From Gemmatimonadota bacterium (GTDB lineage: Bacteria; Gemmatimonadota; Gemmatimonadetes; Gemmatimonadales; Gemmatimonadaceae), in assembly GCA_021298395.1 (NCBI GenBank), contig JAJTFH010000008.1, positions 1 through 64,000 of the forward strand: a stretch of 64,000 nt of DNA, read 5' to 3'. Positions 11,394 to 23,147 of the stretch are shown here, in pieces. The notes under the pieces are model-generated. The model ran no database searches. It had not been told where the DNA came from and saw only the letters and a list, made by a program, of their open reading frames with translations. Position numbers and translations under genes: made by a program. The first letter of the stretch is position 1, and each line of letters starts with the position of its first letter.

Positions 11394-11394
<1 letters not shown>
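11083..11394 (-). CDS. ftsB: FtsB/DivIC-type septum formation initiator
   Basis: A 103-residue bitopic protein with a short basic cytoplasmic tail, one membrane helix (about residues 18-35, LALWGLWLFVAFWAV) and a coiled coil (about 45-75, RVQEARARVDSLERVVQGLRE), followed by the conserved IAREEFGMVREGELLYRF motif. In the family it joins FtsL and FtsQ in the divisome. It follows eno with a one-base overlap (TGATG), the common eno-ftsB gene order. Confidence 0.9.
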
Positions 11395-12715
<1,321 letters not shown>

Positions 12716-12735
12716 CGCGCACGAAAGATATCGGA

Positions 12736-13485
12736 TCAGGCCGAGCCGTACGGCGGGGAGACGACGCCGTAACGCTCGCGCGCACAGGTGGCCATCGCTT
12801 CATACGTCCGCTTGGCGAGCGCGTCGCGATCGTCGTGGGTGAGGCCGGCGGTCGGGATCGGGGGGAGGTAGTGCAGATGGATCGTTCCCGGGTAGACCCG
12901 GAAGGTCCCGCGTGGGGCGAGCTCGAGCACCCCGTACACGAACATCGGGACGACCGGGACCTGGGCCTGGATGGCCAAGACGAACGGGCCCCTCTTGAAG
13001 GGACGGAGCGGATAGGCGCGCCCGCGCGTCCCCTCGGGATAAACGCCAACCGAGGCGCCGGCGCGGATGCGCTCGGTGGCGGTGGTGTAGGCCCCGAACG
13101 CGGCCTTCCGGTTCGCCCGCTCGATCGGGATCATCCCCGCATGACGCATCGACGGCCCGAGGATCGGGACCCGGAAGAGCTCCGCCTTCGCCACGAACTT
13201 GATCCACGGGAGGTGTCCCCCGAGGGCGAGGACGTCGAGGATGCTCAGGTGATTGGCGACGAAGATGTGCCCCGCCCCCCGCTTGTGCTCCACGCCATGC
13301 TCTTGGACGCGAATGCCGGCCATCCAGAGGGCGAAGCGCCCCCACCGGCGCGGTGCCAGCGCATAGGTCGAGTGCGGCCCGTCCGGCACCCGGAGCAGGG
13401 CGGCCACGATGCAGCTCCCGCCGAAGAGGATCGTCCCGACGGCGACGCTGAGCTGGAAGATCAGGAAACGGAGGAAGGACATCAT
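12736..13485 (-). CDS. plsC: 1-acyl-sn-glycerol-3-phosphate acyltransferase
   Basis: This 249-residue membrane-associated enzyme adds the second acyl chain in phosphatidate synthesis. The catalytic HX4D motif is ANHLSILD, followed by the glycerophosphate-binding block VYPEGTRGRAYPLRPFKRG. A hydrophobic N-terminal anchor (about residues 5-30) is present. It overlaps the end of thiL by four bases, so it is translated in the same unit. The acyl donor (CoA or ACP) cannot be told from sequence. Confidence 0.93.
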   Translation of the reverse strand: MMSFLRFLIFQLSVAVGTILFGGSCIVAALLRVPDGPHSTYALAPRRWGRFALWMAGIRVQEHGVEHKRGAGHIFVANHLSILDVLALGGHLPWIKFVAKAELFRVPILGPSMRHAGMIPIERANRKAAFGAYTTATERIRAGASVGVYPEGTRGRAYPLRPFKRGPFVLAIQAQVPVVPMFVYGVLELAPRGTFRVYPGTIHLHYLPPIPTAGLTHDDRDALAKRTYEAMATCARERYGVVSPPYGSA

Positions 13486-14423
13486 CTGGCGAAGTGATCG
13501 TGGGCCGACGGGAGTTCCACCGCACCACCGCGGTCGAGGAGGCGCACCGATCCCGCGGGGCCCGGGACGACCCGACCGATCGCGGTGAGTGCGAGGCCCG
13601 CCTGTGCCGCGGAGAAGGCCGGCGCATCGAGCGCCGCCGCGGTGAGGAGCAGCTCATACTCCTCACCGCTCGCGAGTGCCTCGCGCGGCGTCACGCCCTC
13701 ACTGACAGGGAGGCACTCGAGGTCGATCTCGGCGCAGACGCCGCTCGCCGCCGCGAGATGCGCGAGGTCCCCCGCCAGCCCATCGGAGAGATCGATCGCC
13801 GCCGTCGCACCCTGCTGGGCGCACCAGCGTGCAGCCGCGATCCGCGCCTCGGGGCGCGCGAAGCGTGCCCGATGCGCCAGCGTCGGTGCGCGCCCCGCGA
13901 GCCAGGCACCGAGCGCGGCGCCTGGGCCACCGAGCCGCCCGGTCACGTAGATCGCATCGCCCACCCGCGCCCCGCTACGCGCGAGGGGATGCGCCGCATG
14001 GCCGAGCACGGTGATCGCGAGGGCGAGACGGTCCCCAGCGGTCACGTCCCCCCCGACGATCGGGATGTCACCGTGCGCCGCCGCCTCCCCGATCCCGTGC
14101 GCGATCGGCGTGAGCGCATCGCGCCACGCGGTGGGGACGGTGAGGGCGAGGAGGACACCGAGCGGGGCGGCCGCCATCGCCGCGAGATCGGAGAGCGCCG
14201 CCATCGTCGCGCGCCACCCGATCTCCTCCGGCGTGAGCCATTCCCGACGGAAGTGCACATGCTCGACGGTGGTGTCGGTGCTCACCACGAGCTTGGAGCC
14301 CGGCGGTACGTCGAGCACCGCGCCATCATCGCCGATCCCCCGCGCGCGCGGCCCCCACGCCGCAAGGAGGGTGCGGATGGCGTCGAACTCGGCGCCGGGT
14401 CCGAGGGGGAGGTGCGTGGTCAT
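13482..14423 (-). CDS. thiL: Thiamine-monophosphate kinase
   Basis: This 313-residue ATP-dependent kinase converts thiamine monophosphate to the diphosphate cofactor. AIR-synthase-fold signatures are clear: GIGDDGAVLDVP, STDTTVEHVHF, IVGGDVTAGDRLAL and DLSDGLAGDL, with the metal-binding aspartates retained. It overlaps nnr and plsC by four bases on either side. Other thiamine genes are not in the window. Confidence 0.95.
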   Translation of the reverse strand: MTTHLPLGPGAEFDAIRTLLAAWGPRARGIGDDGAVLDVPPGSKLVVSTDTTVEHVHFRREWLTPEEIGWRATMAALSDLAAMAAAPLGVLLALTVPTAWRDALTPIAHGIGEAAAHGDIPIVGGDVTAGDRLALAITVLGHAAHPLARSGARVGDAIYVTGRLGGPGAALGAWLAGRAPTLAHRARFARPEARIAAARWCAQQGATAAIDLSDGLAGDLAHLAAASGVCAEIDLECLPVSEGVTPREALASGEEYELLLTAAALDAPAFSAAQAGLALTAIGRVVPGPAGSVRLLDRGGAVELPSAHDHFAR

Positions 14424-16003
14424 CGCGCCGCTCCGACGGCGGGGAGTGCCGCACGAACGGGTGCGACTGGCAGGGGATCATCGAGACGCCACACCATCGG
14501 GAGCGCGTCGATGACATCGATGAGATTCGTCCCGCGCACGGAGCGCCGTCCGTGCTGCTCGAGTCCCGGCGCCTCGATCCCCGCCGCGATCTCCCCCGCG
14601 CGACCATGCACCCAGGCGCCGGCGGCCGCCGCGACGAAGGGATCCCCGAGCTGCGCGAGGAGGGTGGCGACGATCCCGCTCAACACATCCCCGCTCCCCC
14701 CCGTCCCGAGCGCTGGGCTCCCCGCGGCCACGACCGCCACGCGACCATCGGGGGCGGAGATCACCGTCGGCGGTCCTTTGAGGAGGACCACCGCGCCGAG
14801 CGTCTTGGCAAGCTCTGCCCCCACGATGAACCGGTTCGCGAGGATCGCCGCGGGATCGAGCCGCATCAATCGCGCCGCCTCCACCGGATGCGGGGTCACG
14901 ATCGCGGGGCGCGCGCCGAGCAAGGAGCCCAGGGTGCGCGGCTCCCCTTCGAAGACGTTGAGCGCATCGGCATCGAGCACCACCGGGCCACGCCAGGTCA
15001 CCAGAAGACGCTCGACGAGCGCCCGCGACTTAGTCCCCATCCCGAGTCCGGGGCCGAGGAGGAGGAGATGCGACCACTCGAGGACTGGGGTCTGTTCCTC
15101 CTCGGTCATCGGCCATCGTGCCGCCATCGCCTCGGGCAACGCCCCCTGCACCACCGGGACGTTGGTGGGCGCGACGAGGAGCCGCACCATCCCGATCCCG
15201 CTGCGCAGGGCGCCGCGTGCCGCGAGCGCCGGGGCCCCGGCCATCCCATCCCCGCCCCCGACGATCGTGATCCGCCGCCGCACCCCCTTGTGCGCCGCCG
15301 CTGGGATCGGCGGCACCGCCGCGCGCACCCATTCGGCGTCGATCAACTCGGGGCCGAAGGCGCGCGCCGCGTTTCCATCGACGAGCGCACCGAGCCCGAT
15401 ATCGAGTACGACGAGCGCCCCCGTCTCATCACGCCGGAGCAGGAGCCCCTGTTTCATGGCATCGAAGGTCACGGTGCAGTCAGCGTGGACCACGCGCCCC
15501 CCGGCACCACTGGTGGCATCGATCCCGCTCGGGATATCGACCGCGACCACGCGCGCACCGGTCGAACGGAGCGCACCGATCCGAGCGATCGCGTCGGCGA
15601 GCACGCCGCGAGGCTCGCCCTTGGCCCCCGTGCCGAGGAGTGCATCGACGACCACCGCGGGCGCCGTGACCGCGCCGCGCTCCGCCGCCCGCTCGAGCGC
15701 CACCGAGGCCGCTCCCTTGGCGCGCTGTGCATCAGCGGAGGTCGGCTCACCGAGCGACTCGACCTGTACGGGGCACCCTTCGTGCGCGAGCACACCGGCG
15801 ATCACCCAACCGTCGCCCCCATTGTTCCCGGTGCCCACGAAGACGATTGCACCCTGGGTGCGCACCGCAGGGTAGTGCGCGAGGATCACCGCCGCCGTGC
15901 CTTCACCGGCAGCCCGCATGGCATCATACGAGGACCGCCCCGCCGCGAAGGCCTGATCCTCGCGCGCACGCATCCCCGCCGCGGTGCAGACTCGGACCGT
16001 CAT
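14420..16003 (-). CDS. nnr: Bifunctional NAD(P)H-hydrate epimerase / dehydratase
   Basis: This enzyme repairs damaged (hydrated) NADH and NADPH. From the ATG at 16003 it has 527 residues; the longer open frame upstream lacks homology. The N-terminal YjeF epimerase domain (about 1-225) shows VGTGNNGGDGW and VVDALLGTGAKGEPRG with AVDIPSGIDA. The C-terminal ribokinase-like dehydratase (about 240-510) has LLGPGLG, VTPHPVEAARL and the terminal GTGGSGDVLSGI motif. It overlaps thiL by four bases. Both halves look intact. Confidence 0.95.
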   Translation of the reverse strand: MTVRVCTAAGMRAREDQAFAAGRSSYDAMRAAGEGTAAVILAHYPAVRTQGAIVFVGTGNNGGDGWVIAGVLAHEGCPVQVESLGEPTSADAQRAKGAASVALERAAERGAVTAPAVVVDALLGTGAKGEPRGVLADAIARIGALRSTGARVVAVDIPSGIDATSGAGGRVVHADCTVTFDAMKQGLLLRRDETGALVVLDIGLGALVDGNAARAFGPELIDAEWVRAAVPPIPAAAHKGVRRRITIVGGGDGMAGAPALAARGALRSGIGMVRLLVAPTNVPVVQGALPEAMAARWPMTEEEQTPVLEWSHLLLLGPGLGMGTKSRALVERLLVTWRGPVVLDADALNVFEGEPRTLGSLLGARPAIVTPHPVEAARLMRLDPAAILANRFIVGAELAKTLGAVVLLKGPPTVISAPDGRVAVVAAGSPALGTGGSGDVLSGIVATLLAQLGDPFVAAAAGAWVHGRAGEIAAGIEAPGLEQHGRRSVRGTNLIDVIDALPMVWRLDDPLPVAPVRAALPAVGAAR

Positions 16004-16034
16004 GGCTGTGGCCACCGCGAGGTCATGGCGCGCC

Positions 16035-16436
16035 CTACGCGGTCGGGACCGCGTGCCAGGGATAGTTGCGGTCGAAGGCGTCGGTGAAGTCGAAGACGTC
16101 GACGAAATCCGCCTTGTCATCGTTGGGCTGCGCATGGAGCAGCCCGACGTCGACGAGGGTGAAGACCACCTCGCCGAGGTCACCGGAGGCGCGGATCCCC
16201 CAGTGCTCGAGCACGCTGCGCGCGAGCACGCCATAGCGCTCGAGCGCGAGGTCACGACACCCCAGTGCGAGCTCCCGCCCGGTGAGATGGCGCCGCTCGA
16301 TCAACCGCTGCTGACAGAACTCGAGCGCCGCGAGGACGAAGAGATAGGCGCGCTCATCGTACCGCGACTCCTTGAGTCGGATACGATCCATCACCCCGTC
16401 GCGGAAGGCGAGTTCAGCCATCGATCGATCCGGCAC
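16035..16436 (-). CDS. Minf_1886 (TIGR04138) family protein
   Basis: This 133-residue protein of unknown function has the family core HLTGRELALGCRDLALERYG, then VLEHWGIRASGDLGEVVFTLVD and the DVFDFTDAFD tail. The family was first described as largely restricted to Verrucomicrobia and Planctomycetes. A second ATG at 16421 is an equally good start. It lies between glyA (21 bp) and nnr (31 bp) and is probably cotranscribed. No catalytic motif is evident. Confidence 0.85.
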   Translation of the reverse strand: MPDRSMAELAFRDGVMDRIRLKESRYDERAYLFVLAALEFCQQRLIERRHLTGRELALGCRDLALERYGVLARSVLEHWGIRASGDLGEVVFTLVDVGLLHAQPNDDKADFVDVFDFTDAFDRNYPWHAVPTA

Positions 16437-16457
16437 GGGGGCGCATCGGCAACGCGC

Positions 16458-17762
16458 TCAGAGGTAGAGCGGGAAGGCGGCGGTCAGCGCGTGCACGTCG
16501 GCCTTCACCGCCGCGAGCACCGCCGCGTCGGTCGGCGCGGCCAGCACGCGATCGACCAACGCCGCGATCCTGACCATCTCCGGCTCCCGCATCCCGCGTG
16601 TCGTCACCGCTGGTGTCCCGATGCGGATCCCACTCGTCACGAAGGGCGACTGCGTCTCCTTGGGCACGGTGTTCTTGTTCACCGTGATCCCCGCCGCGTC
16701 GAGCGCCTGCTCCGCCACCTTCCCCGTGAGCGCGGCGCTCTTCGGCCGGAGGTCGCAGAGCATCAGGTGATTGTCGGTGCCACCGGAGACGACGTGCACG
16801 CCGTGCGACTGCAACGCCGTCGCCATCGCCTTGGCGTTCCGCACCACCTGCTCGCAGTACGTCGTGAACGCTGGATCGAGTGCCTCCTTGAACGCCACCG
16901 CCTTGGCGGCGATCACATGCTCGAGCGGCCCCCCCTGGGTCCCGGGGAACATCGCCTTGTCGATCGCCTTGGCATGCGCGGCCTTGCAGAGGATCAGCCC
17001 GCCACGCGGCCCACGCAGCGTCTTGTGCGTGGTGGTGGTGATCACATCGGCGTACGGGACCGGACTGGGGTAGACGCCCGTCGCGGCGAGCCCCGCGAAG
17101 TGCGCCATGTCGACCATGAAGATCGCCCCGACCTCACGCGCCGCCTCGACGAACTGCGCGTAGTCAAGCACACGCGAGTAGGCGCTGTATCCGGCGATGA
17201 TGAGCTTGGGGCGCTCCTTCCGCGCGAGCTCGCGCATCTGCGCGTAGTCGATCAGCCCTTCGCCGGTGACCCCGTAATGCACCGCCCGATAGTTGAGCCC
17301 GGAGAAGTTGACGGGGGAACCATGCGTGAGATGCCCCCCCTGCGAGAGGTCGAGCCCGAGGATGGTGTCCCCTGGCTTGAGGAAGGCGAGGAAGACCGCC
17401 GCATTGGCGGTCGCTCCCGAGTGGGGCTGCACGTTCGCGTGCTCGGCACCGAAGAGCTCCTTGGCCCGGTCGATCGCGAGCTGCTCGATCTTGTCGACGA
17501 CCTCACACCCACCGTAGTAGCGCTTCCCGGGAAGCCCCTCGGCGTACTTGTTGGTGAGGATCGACCCCGCCGCCTCGAGCACCGCGGGCGAGACGAAGTT
17601 CTCGCTCGCGATGAGCTCGATCCCCTCGCTCTGCCGCCGCGTCTCCTCCCCGATCAGCGCCGCGATCTCGGGGTCGCTCCCCGCGAGCGCCGCGCTCGGG
17701 AGTCGTCGCTCCCACTGGTTCCAGGTGAGGGTGTGCTTCCCGTCTGCCGTCCCGCTCATCAT
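16458..17762 (-). CDS. glyA: Serine hydroxymethyltransferase
   Basis: This PLP enzyme converts serine and tetrahydrofolate to glycine and methylene-tetrahydrofolate, feeding one-carbon units to purine synthesis. The open frame extends upstream, but the ATG at 17762 overlaps rpiB by four bases and gives a 434-residue protein of normal length. Signatures are [23 protein letters not shown], the PLP-lysine motif [14 protein letters not shown] (K247) and [12 protein letters not shown]. Confidence 0.97.
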   Translation of the reverse strand: MMSGTADGKHTLTWNQWERRLPSAALAGSDPEIAALIGEETRRQSEGIELIASENFVSPAVLEAAGSILTNKYAEGLPGKRYYGGCEVVDKIEQLAIDRAKELFGAEHANVQPHSGATANAAVFLAFLKPGDTILGLDLSQGGHLTHGSPVNFSGLNYRAVHYGVTGEGLIDYAQMRELARKERPKLIIAGYSAYSRVLDYAQFVEAAREVGAIFMVDMAHFAGLAATGVYPSPVPYADVITTTTHKTLRGPRGGLILCKAAHAKAIDKAMFPGTQGGPLEHVIAAKAVAFKEALDPAFTTYCEQVVRNAKAMATALQSHGVHVVSGGTDNHLMLCDLRPKSAALTGKVAEQALDAAGITVNKNTVPKETQSPFVTSGIRIGTPAVTTRGMREPEMVRIAALVDRVLAAPTDAAVLAAVKADVHALTAAFPLYL

Positions 17763-18205
17763 GCCTCCGGTTCGATCTTCTTGACGCGCGACTCGTGGCG
17801 CCCCCCCTCGAATGGGGTGGCCAGCCAGGTCGTCAGGATCTTCGTCGCCTCGGCCTCGCTCAGGAACCGCGCCGGGAGGACGAGGACGTTGGAATCGTTG
17901 TGCTGCCGTGAGAGCGCCGCGACCTCCGGTGACCACGCGACCGCCGCGCGGACCCCGTGATGCCGATTGGCGGCATAGGCCATCCCGAGCCCCGTCCCGC
18001 AGAGGAGGATCCCGCGCTTCGCGCGCCCCTCCTCCACCTGCGCGGCCACCGGGTGCGCGTAATCGGGATAGTCGGTCGACGCCGTCGAGTGGGTCCCGAC
18101 GTCGTCGACCGCATAGCCCAACCCCGTCAACACCGCCTCGAGCTTCTCCTTCAGCTCGAACCCGGCGTGATCCGAGCCGATCGGGATGCGCTCCGGCTGA
18201 CTCAT
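17759..18205 (-). CDS. rpiB: Ribose-5-phosphate isomerase B
   Basis: This 148-residue enzyme interconverts ribose-5-phosphate and ribulose-5-phosphate. It has the RpiB signatures [18 protein letters not shown] and the active-site cysteine C69 in [16 protein letters not shown] prefer the ATG at 18205, which overlaps the dehydrogenase stop by four bases, over a start 18 bp upstream. Its 3' end overlaps glyA by four bases. Confidence 0.96.
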   Translation of the reverse strand: MSQPERIPIGSDHAGFELKEKLEAVLTGLGYAVDDVGTHSTASTDYPDYAHPVAAQVEEGRAKRGILLCGTGLGMAYAANRHHGVRAAVAWSPEVAALSRQHNDSNVLVLPARFLSEAEATKILTTWLATPFEGGRHESRVKKIEPEA

Positions 18206-19281
18206 GCCTCCTTCCGCGGCCACTGTGGCCAGGTGCGGACCATCCCCGCCACCGCCGCGATCCGCTGCTCGGCAAGCTTGTCGGCCGCCACGTACGTGTA
18301 CACCTGCTGTTCCTTGGCGATGCGATAGACACCGAGGACGGTGTCATAGATCTCATCGGCCTTGCGAAGCGCACGCTCGCGCGTCCAGCCGGCGAGCTCG
18401 CCGTAGACGTTGATCACGCCGCCGGCGTTCGCGACGAAATCCGGAGCGTAGTCGATCCCCGCCTTGGCGAGCATCTCGCCATGCTTCTCGGGCTCGAGGA
18501 GCTGGTTGTTCGCGCCGCCGCAGACGATCTCGACCTTGAGCTTGTGGATCGTCTGATCGTTGAGGATCGCGCCGAGGGCGCAGGGGGCGAAGATGTCGGC
18601 CTTGGCGGCGTAGATCGCATCCCCCTCGACGGCCGTCGCGCCGAACTCCTTCACCGCATGCGCGACCTTCTCGGCGCGGATATCGCTCACGATGAGCTTG
18701 GCTCCGGCCGCATGGAGCTCCTTGCAGAGGTAGGTGCCGACGTTCCCCATCCCCTGCACGCTGATCGTCTTGCCGCCGAGATCCGACGAGCCCCAGCGAT
18801 GCATCGCTGAGGCCTGGATGGCGCGGAAGACGCCGTGCGCGGTGACCGGCGAGGGATCGCCCGACTTGTTCGCGAGCCCCGCGACGTAGTCGGTCTCCAT
18901 ATGGACGAAGTCCATGTCGGCGGTGCTCGTGCCGACATCCTCCGCCGTCACATAGCGCCCGCCGAGCGACTCGACGAAGCGACCGTGGGCACGGAAGATC
19001 ATCTCCCGATTGGGGGTGCGATTGTCCCCGATGATGACCGACTTCCCGCCCCCGAGGTTGAGGCCGGCGACGGCGTTCTTGTACGTCATCCCGCGCGCGA
19101 GACGGAGCGCGTCGACGATCGCCTCCTCATCGGAGGCGTAGGTCCAGAAGCGCGTGCCGCCAAGGGCGGGGCCAAGCGTCGTGTCGTGGATCGCGATGAT
19201 GCCGCGATAGCCGGCGGTCTCATCGGCGCAGATGACGAGCTGCTCGTGGCCCAGCTTCGCGATGGTGTCGAAGAGCTTCAT
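18202..19281 (-). CDS. Leucine-type (Glu/Leu/Phe/Val family) amino acid dehydrogenase
   Basis: A 359-residue NAD-dependent dehydrogenase that should oxidatively deaminate leucine or related branched-chain amino acids to 2-oxo acids. It has the substrate-site lysines in RGMTYKNA and GGGKSVI, the [10 protein letters not shown] segment typical of leucine and phenylalanine dehydrogenases rather than glutamate dehydrogenase, and a Rossmann motif GMGNVGTYL. The start codon is preceded by heptad repeats. The gene order with acyl-CoA dehydrogenase, hydroxybutyryl-CoA dehydrogenase and thiolase suggests amino-acid or short-chain acid catabolism. Confidence 0.9.
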   Translation of the reverse strand: MKLFDTIAKLGHEQLVICADETAGYRGIIAIHDTTLGPALGGTRFWTYASDEEAIVDALRLARGMTYKNAVAGLNLGGGKSVIIGDNRTPNREMIFRAHGRFVESLGGRYVTAEDVGTSTADMDFVHMETDYVAGLANKSGDPSPVTAHGVFRAIQASAMHRWGSSDLGGKTISVQGMGNVGTYLCKELHAAGAKLIVSDIRAEKVAHAVKEFGATAVEGDAIYAAKADIFAPCALGAILNDQTIHKLKVEIVCGGANNQLLEPEKHGEMLAKAGIDYAPDFVANAGGVINVYGELAGWTRERALRKADEIYDTVLGVYRIAKEQQVYTYVAADKLAEQRIAAVAGMVRTWPQWPRKEA

Positions 19282-19286
19282 TTGGT

Positions 19287-19321
19287 CAGGTATCAGGGGA
19301 CAGGTGCTAGGGGACAGGGAC
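19287..19321 (-). repeat. Heptad repeat before the leucine-type dehydrogenase (five units)
   Basis: On the coding strand the units are GTCCCTG, TCCCCTA, GCACCTG, TCCCCTG and ATACCTG, then ACCAA and the ATG. It has the same pattern and orientation as the arrays before eno and purH. Confidence 0.85.
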
Positions 19322-19326
19322 TGCGA

Positions 19327-20490
19327 CTACGAACCGCTCACTGCCGCGCGGCCGATCACGACGCGCTGGACTTCCGATGTCCCCTCGTAGATCTCCGTGA
19401 CCTTGGCGTCACGGAAGTAGCGCTCCACGGGGTACTCCTTCACATAGCCATAGCCGCCGAAGAGCTGCACGGCATTGGTGGTCACCCACATCGCGGTCTC
19501 GCTGGCGAAGAGCTTGGCCATCGAGGCCTGCGTCCCGATGTCGACCCCACGATCCTTGGCGGCGGCCGCCATGTGGAGCAGGCTGCGCGCCGCGGTGATA
19601 CGCGTGGCCATATCGGCCAGCTTGAACTGGACCGCCTGGAACTCGGCGATCGGCTTCCCGAACTGTTTCCGCTCCACCACGTAGGCGCAGGCGGCCTCGT
19701 ACGCGGCGCGTGCGATCCCGATGGCCTGTGCGGCGATCCCGAGGCGCCCATGTTCGAGTGAACGCATGGCGTAGGTGAATCCCATCCCTTCCTCGCCGAG
19801 CAACCGGTCGGCGGGGACACGCATCCCGTCGAAGACGAGCTGTACCGTCGGGGAGGCGCGCATCCCCATCTTGTCCTCCTTCTTTCCGACCGAGTACCCG
19901 GGGAGATCAGGGGTGATGATGAAGGCGGAGATCCCCTTCGCCCCCTTCCGCGCGTCGGGGGTATCGGTGCGGGCCATGGCGAGGATCACGCCGGCATGCG
20001 TCCCGCTCGTCACCCACGACTTGGCGCCGTCGAGGATCCAGTGGTCCCCCTCGCGGCGCGCCTGACAGCGGAGCGAGGCGGCATCGGAGCCCGAGTCGGG
20101 CTCGGAGAGGGCGAAGGCCCCGAGCAGCTCCCCACGCGCCATCGGCGCCAAGAAGCGCGCCTGCTGCGCCGCCGACCCGAAGTGGAGGAGCATCTGCGTC
20201 GGGAGCGAGTTGTGCACCGACATCATGACGGCGGTGCTCGCGTCGGCGACGGCGATCTCCTCGAGCGCCAAGAGATAGCTCCGCGCATCGAGCCCCAAGC
20301 CGTCGTGCTCGCTCGGCAGGAGCATCCCGAGGAAGCCGAGCTCGCCGAGCTTCGGGATCAGCGACGGCTCGAAGTGCGCGTCACGGTCCCACGCGGCAGC
20401 ATTCGGGCGAAGCTGCTCATCGGCGAAGGCGCGCGCCGTCTCGACGATCGCGCGCTGCTCCTCGGTGAGCTCGAGCAACGGGTCGGTCAT
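19327..20490 (-). CDS. Short-chain acyl-CoA dehydrogenase
   Basis: This 387-residue FAD flavoprotein introduces the 2,3 double bond in an acyl-CoA. It has the FAD-site segment LGAFALSEPDSGSDAASL, GAKSWVTSGTHA, the C-terminal LFGGYGYVKEYPVERYFRD block and the catalytic base E369 in YEGTSEVQ, at the position used by short- and medium-chain enzymes. It is likely butyryl-CoA- or short-chain-specific given its neighbours. It is spaced 36 bp from the hydroxyacyl-CoA dehydrogenase gene upstream; an electron-transfer flavoprotein is not in the window. Confidence 0.93.
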   Translation of the reverse strand: MTDPLLELTEEQRAIVETARAFADEQLRPNAAAWDRDAHFEPSLIPKLGELGFLGMLLPSEHDGLGLDARSYLLALEEIAVADASTAVMMSVHNSLPTQMLLHFGSAAQQARFLAPMARGELLGAFALSEPDSGSDAASLRCQARREGDHWILDGAKSWVTSGTHAGVILAMARTDTPDARKGAKGISAFIITPDLPGYSVGKKEDKMGMRASPTVQLVFDGMRVPADRLLGEEGMGFTYAMRSLEHGRLGIAAQAIGIARAAYEAACAYVVERKQFGKPIAEFQAVQFKLADMATRITAARSLLHMAAAAKDRGVDIGTQASMAKLFASETAMWVTTNAVQLFGGYGYVKEYPVERYFRDAKVTEIYEGTSEVQRVVIGRAAVSGS

Positions 20491-20526
20491 CGGCGGTGCG
20501 CTGGGGGGAGAATGCGACGCATCGAC

Positions 20527-21389
<863 letters not shown>

Positions 21390-21390
<1 letters not shown>

Positions 21391-22604
21391 CAGACCATCT
21401 CCACGCTGAGGGCCACCGCGTTCCCGCCACCGAGGCAGAGCGTCGCGAGGCCGGTCGACTTCCCACGCGCCTTGAGGGCGTGCACCAGGGTCACGAGGAT
21501 CCGCGCCCCGCTGGCGCCGATCGGATGACCGAGCGCGATCGCCCCGCCATTCACGTTGACGCGCGCCTCGTCCCACCCGAGCGCATCGCCATCGGCGAGC
21601 GCCTGCGAGGCAAAGGCCTCGTTGGCCTCGATCAGATCGTAGTCCCCGATCGACGCCCCGGTCTTCGCCATGAGATTCCGCACGGCGACGATCGGCGCGA
21701 AGAAGAGATCCTGCGGATCGCCGCCGCCGGAGGCATAGCCGGTGATCCGCGCGAGGATCGGGAGCCCATGCGCTTTCGCATACGCCTCGGAGGCTACGAC
21801 GACTGCGGCGCCCCCATCGTTCAGCCCCGGCGCGTTCCCCGCCGTCACGGTGAGCTCACTCGGGCTCATCTCCTTGGGCGCGTCCTTCGCGAACGCCGGC
21901 TTCAATGCCCCGAGCGCTTCTATCGACGTATCGGCGCGCGGCGACTCATCGGCGTTCACCATGGTCGGCCCCTTCTTTCCCGGGATCTCCACTGGGACGA
22001 TCTCCGCGTCGAACCGCCCCGCCTTCATCGCCTCGACCGCCAACTGATGCGAGCGATACGCGAAGGCATCCTGCCGCGCACGCGTGATCCCCGCCTTCTT
22101 CGCGGTGTACTCCGCGTGTCCGCCCATGTGGCGATCGTAGAAGGCGCACCAGAGCCCATCGGAGATGAGCCCATCGGCCATGGTCTGCGCGCCGAACTTC
22201 ACCCCGGTGCGCATCCCGCGTACGTAGTGCGGCGCGTTCGACATCGACTCCTGCCCGCCCGCCACCAGCAGCTGTTCGTCACCGGCGCGGATCGCCTGCG
22301 CCGCCATCATCACCGCCTGTAGCCCGGAGCCGCAGACCTTGTTGATGGTGACCGCGGGGACGGTGCCCGGGATCCCGGCCTTGATCATCGCCTGGCGCGC
22401 CGGGGCCTGTCCGACGCCGCCCTGGAGCACGTGGCCCATCAGCACCTCACCGATCGCACTTCCATCGACACCGGCACGCTCGACGGCGGCCCGGATCGCG
22501 ATCGCACCGAGGTCGGAGGCCTGCAACGAGCTCAACCCGCCGAGGAATCGGCCGATCGGGGTGCGAGCCGCGCTCACGATGACTGGGGTACGCTCACTCG
22601 ACAT
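21390..22604 (-). CDS. Acetyl-CoA C-acetyltransferase (thiolase)
   Basis: This 404-residue thiolase cleaves acetoacetyl-CoA or condenses acetyl-CoA. The nucleophile is C91 (NKVCGSGLQ), the base histidine lies in [10 protein letters not shown], and the second cysteine is C390 (CLGGGNAV). NEAFASQAL is also present. It precedes the hydroxybutyryl-CoA dehydrogenase gene with a one-base overlap, so the two are translationally coupled. No PHB synthase is visible, so the direction (degradation or synthesis) is undecided. Confidence 0.95.
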
Positions 22605-22640
22605 CAGAGGATCACCGACGGTTAGAGAGGATGAAGGAAT

Positions 22641-23147
22641 TCAGGGGGAGCGACGCGTCGAGTTGAAGCCGATCGACGCGCCAACGGCCGGAAGGAGGGC
22701 GATGAGGTTGGCGGTCGCCCAGCGCCCCCTGGTGCGCATCCCCGAGGGGGGATTGAGCTCGGGACCGAGGAGGACCCGCGCGAGTGCCATCGAGGCGGCG
22801 AATCCGACACCGGCGCCCAACGCCGTCGCATCGAAGTCGCCGGACTGGTCGCCGAGACTCCCGATCCCATACACGACCCCAGCGGTCGCGAGCCCGCCGC
22901 CGATGGTACCGGTCGCGAACCCCACCTGGCGGATCGTCGGCTCGTGCTCGCTCCCGAGGCGCTGCACGATCTCCTCACCCACATAGCGCCCGATGATGAA
23001 ACCGCCGATCCCCGCATAGGCGCCGAGCACCACCTCGCCCGCAACGCGTGCCGGCTCGAGTCGTGGCTTGGGTTGCTGCTGCCCCTCAGCCGCCCTCGCC
23101 GTCGCGACGAGCGCGAGCATCACCATCGCGAGGCGCGCGGCGCGCAT
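22641..23147 (-). CDS. Exported hypothetical protein with glycine-rich hydrophobic helices
   Basis: About 168 residues with a signal peptide (MRAARLAMVMLALVATARA) and two or three Gly/Ala-rich hydrophobic stretches (GAYAGIGGFIIGRYVG, ATGTIGGGLATAGVVYGIG, LGAGVGFAASMALA), the look of glycine-zipper envelope proteins. The start is either ATG 23147 (one base shared with the thrS stop) or GTG 23150 (four-base overlap), so it is translationally coupled to thrS. The function is unknown. Confidence 0.75.
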   Translation of the reverse strand: MRAARLAMVMLALVATARAAEGQQQPKPRLEPARVAGEVVLGAYAGIGGFIIGRYVGEEIVQRLGSEHEPTIRQVGFATGTIGGGLATAGVVYGIGSLGDQSGDFDATALGAGVGFAASMALARVLLGPELNPPSGMRTRGRWATANLIALLPAVGASIGFNSTRRSP

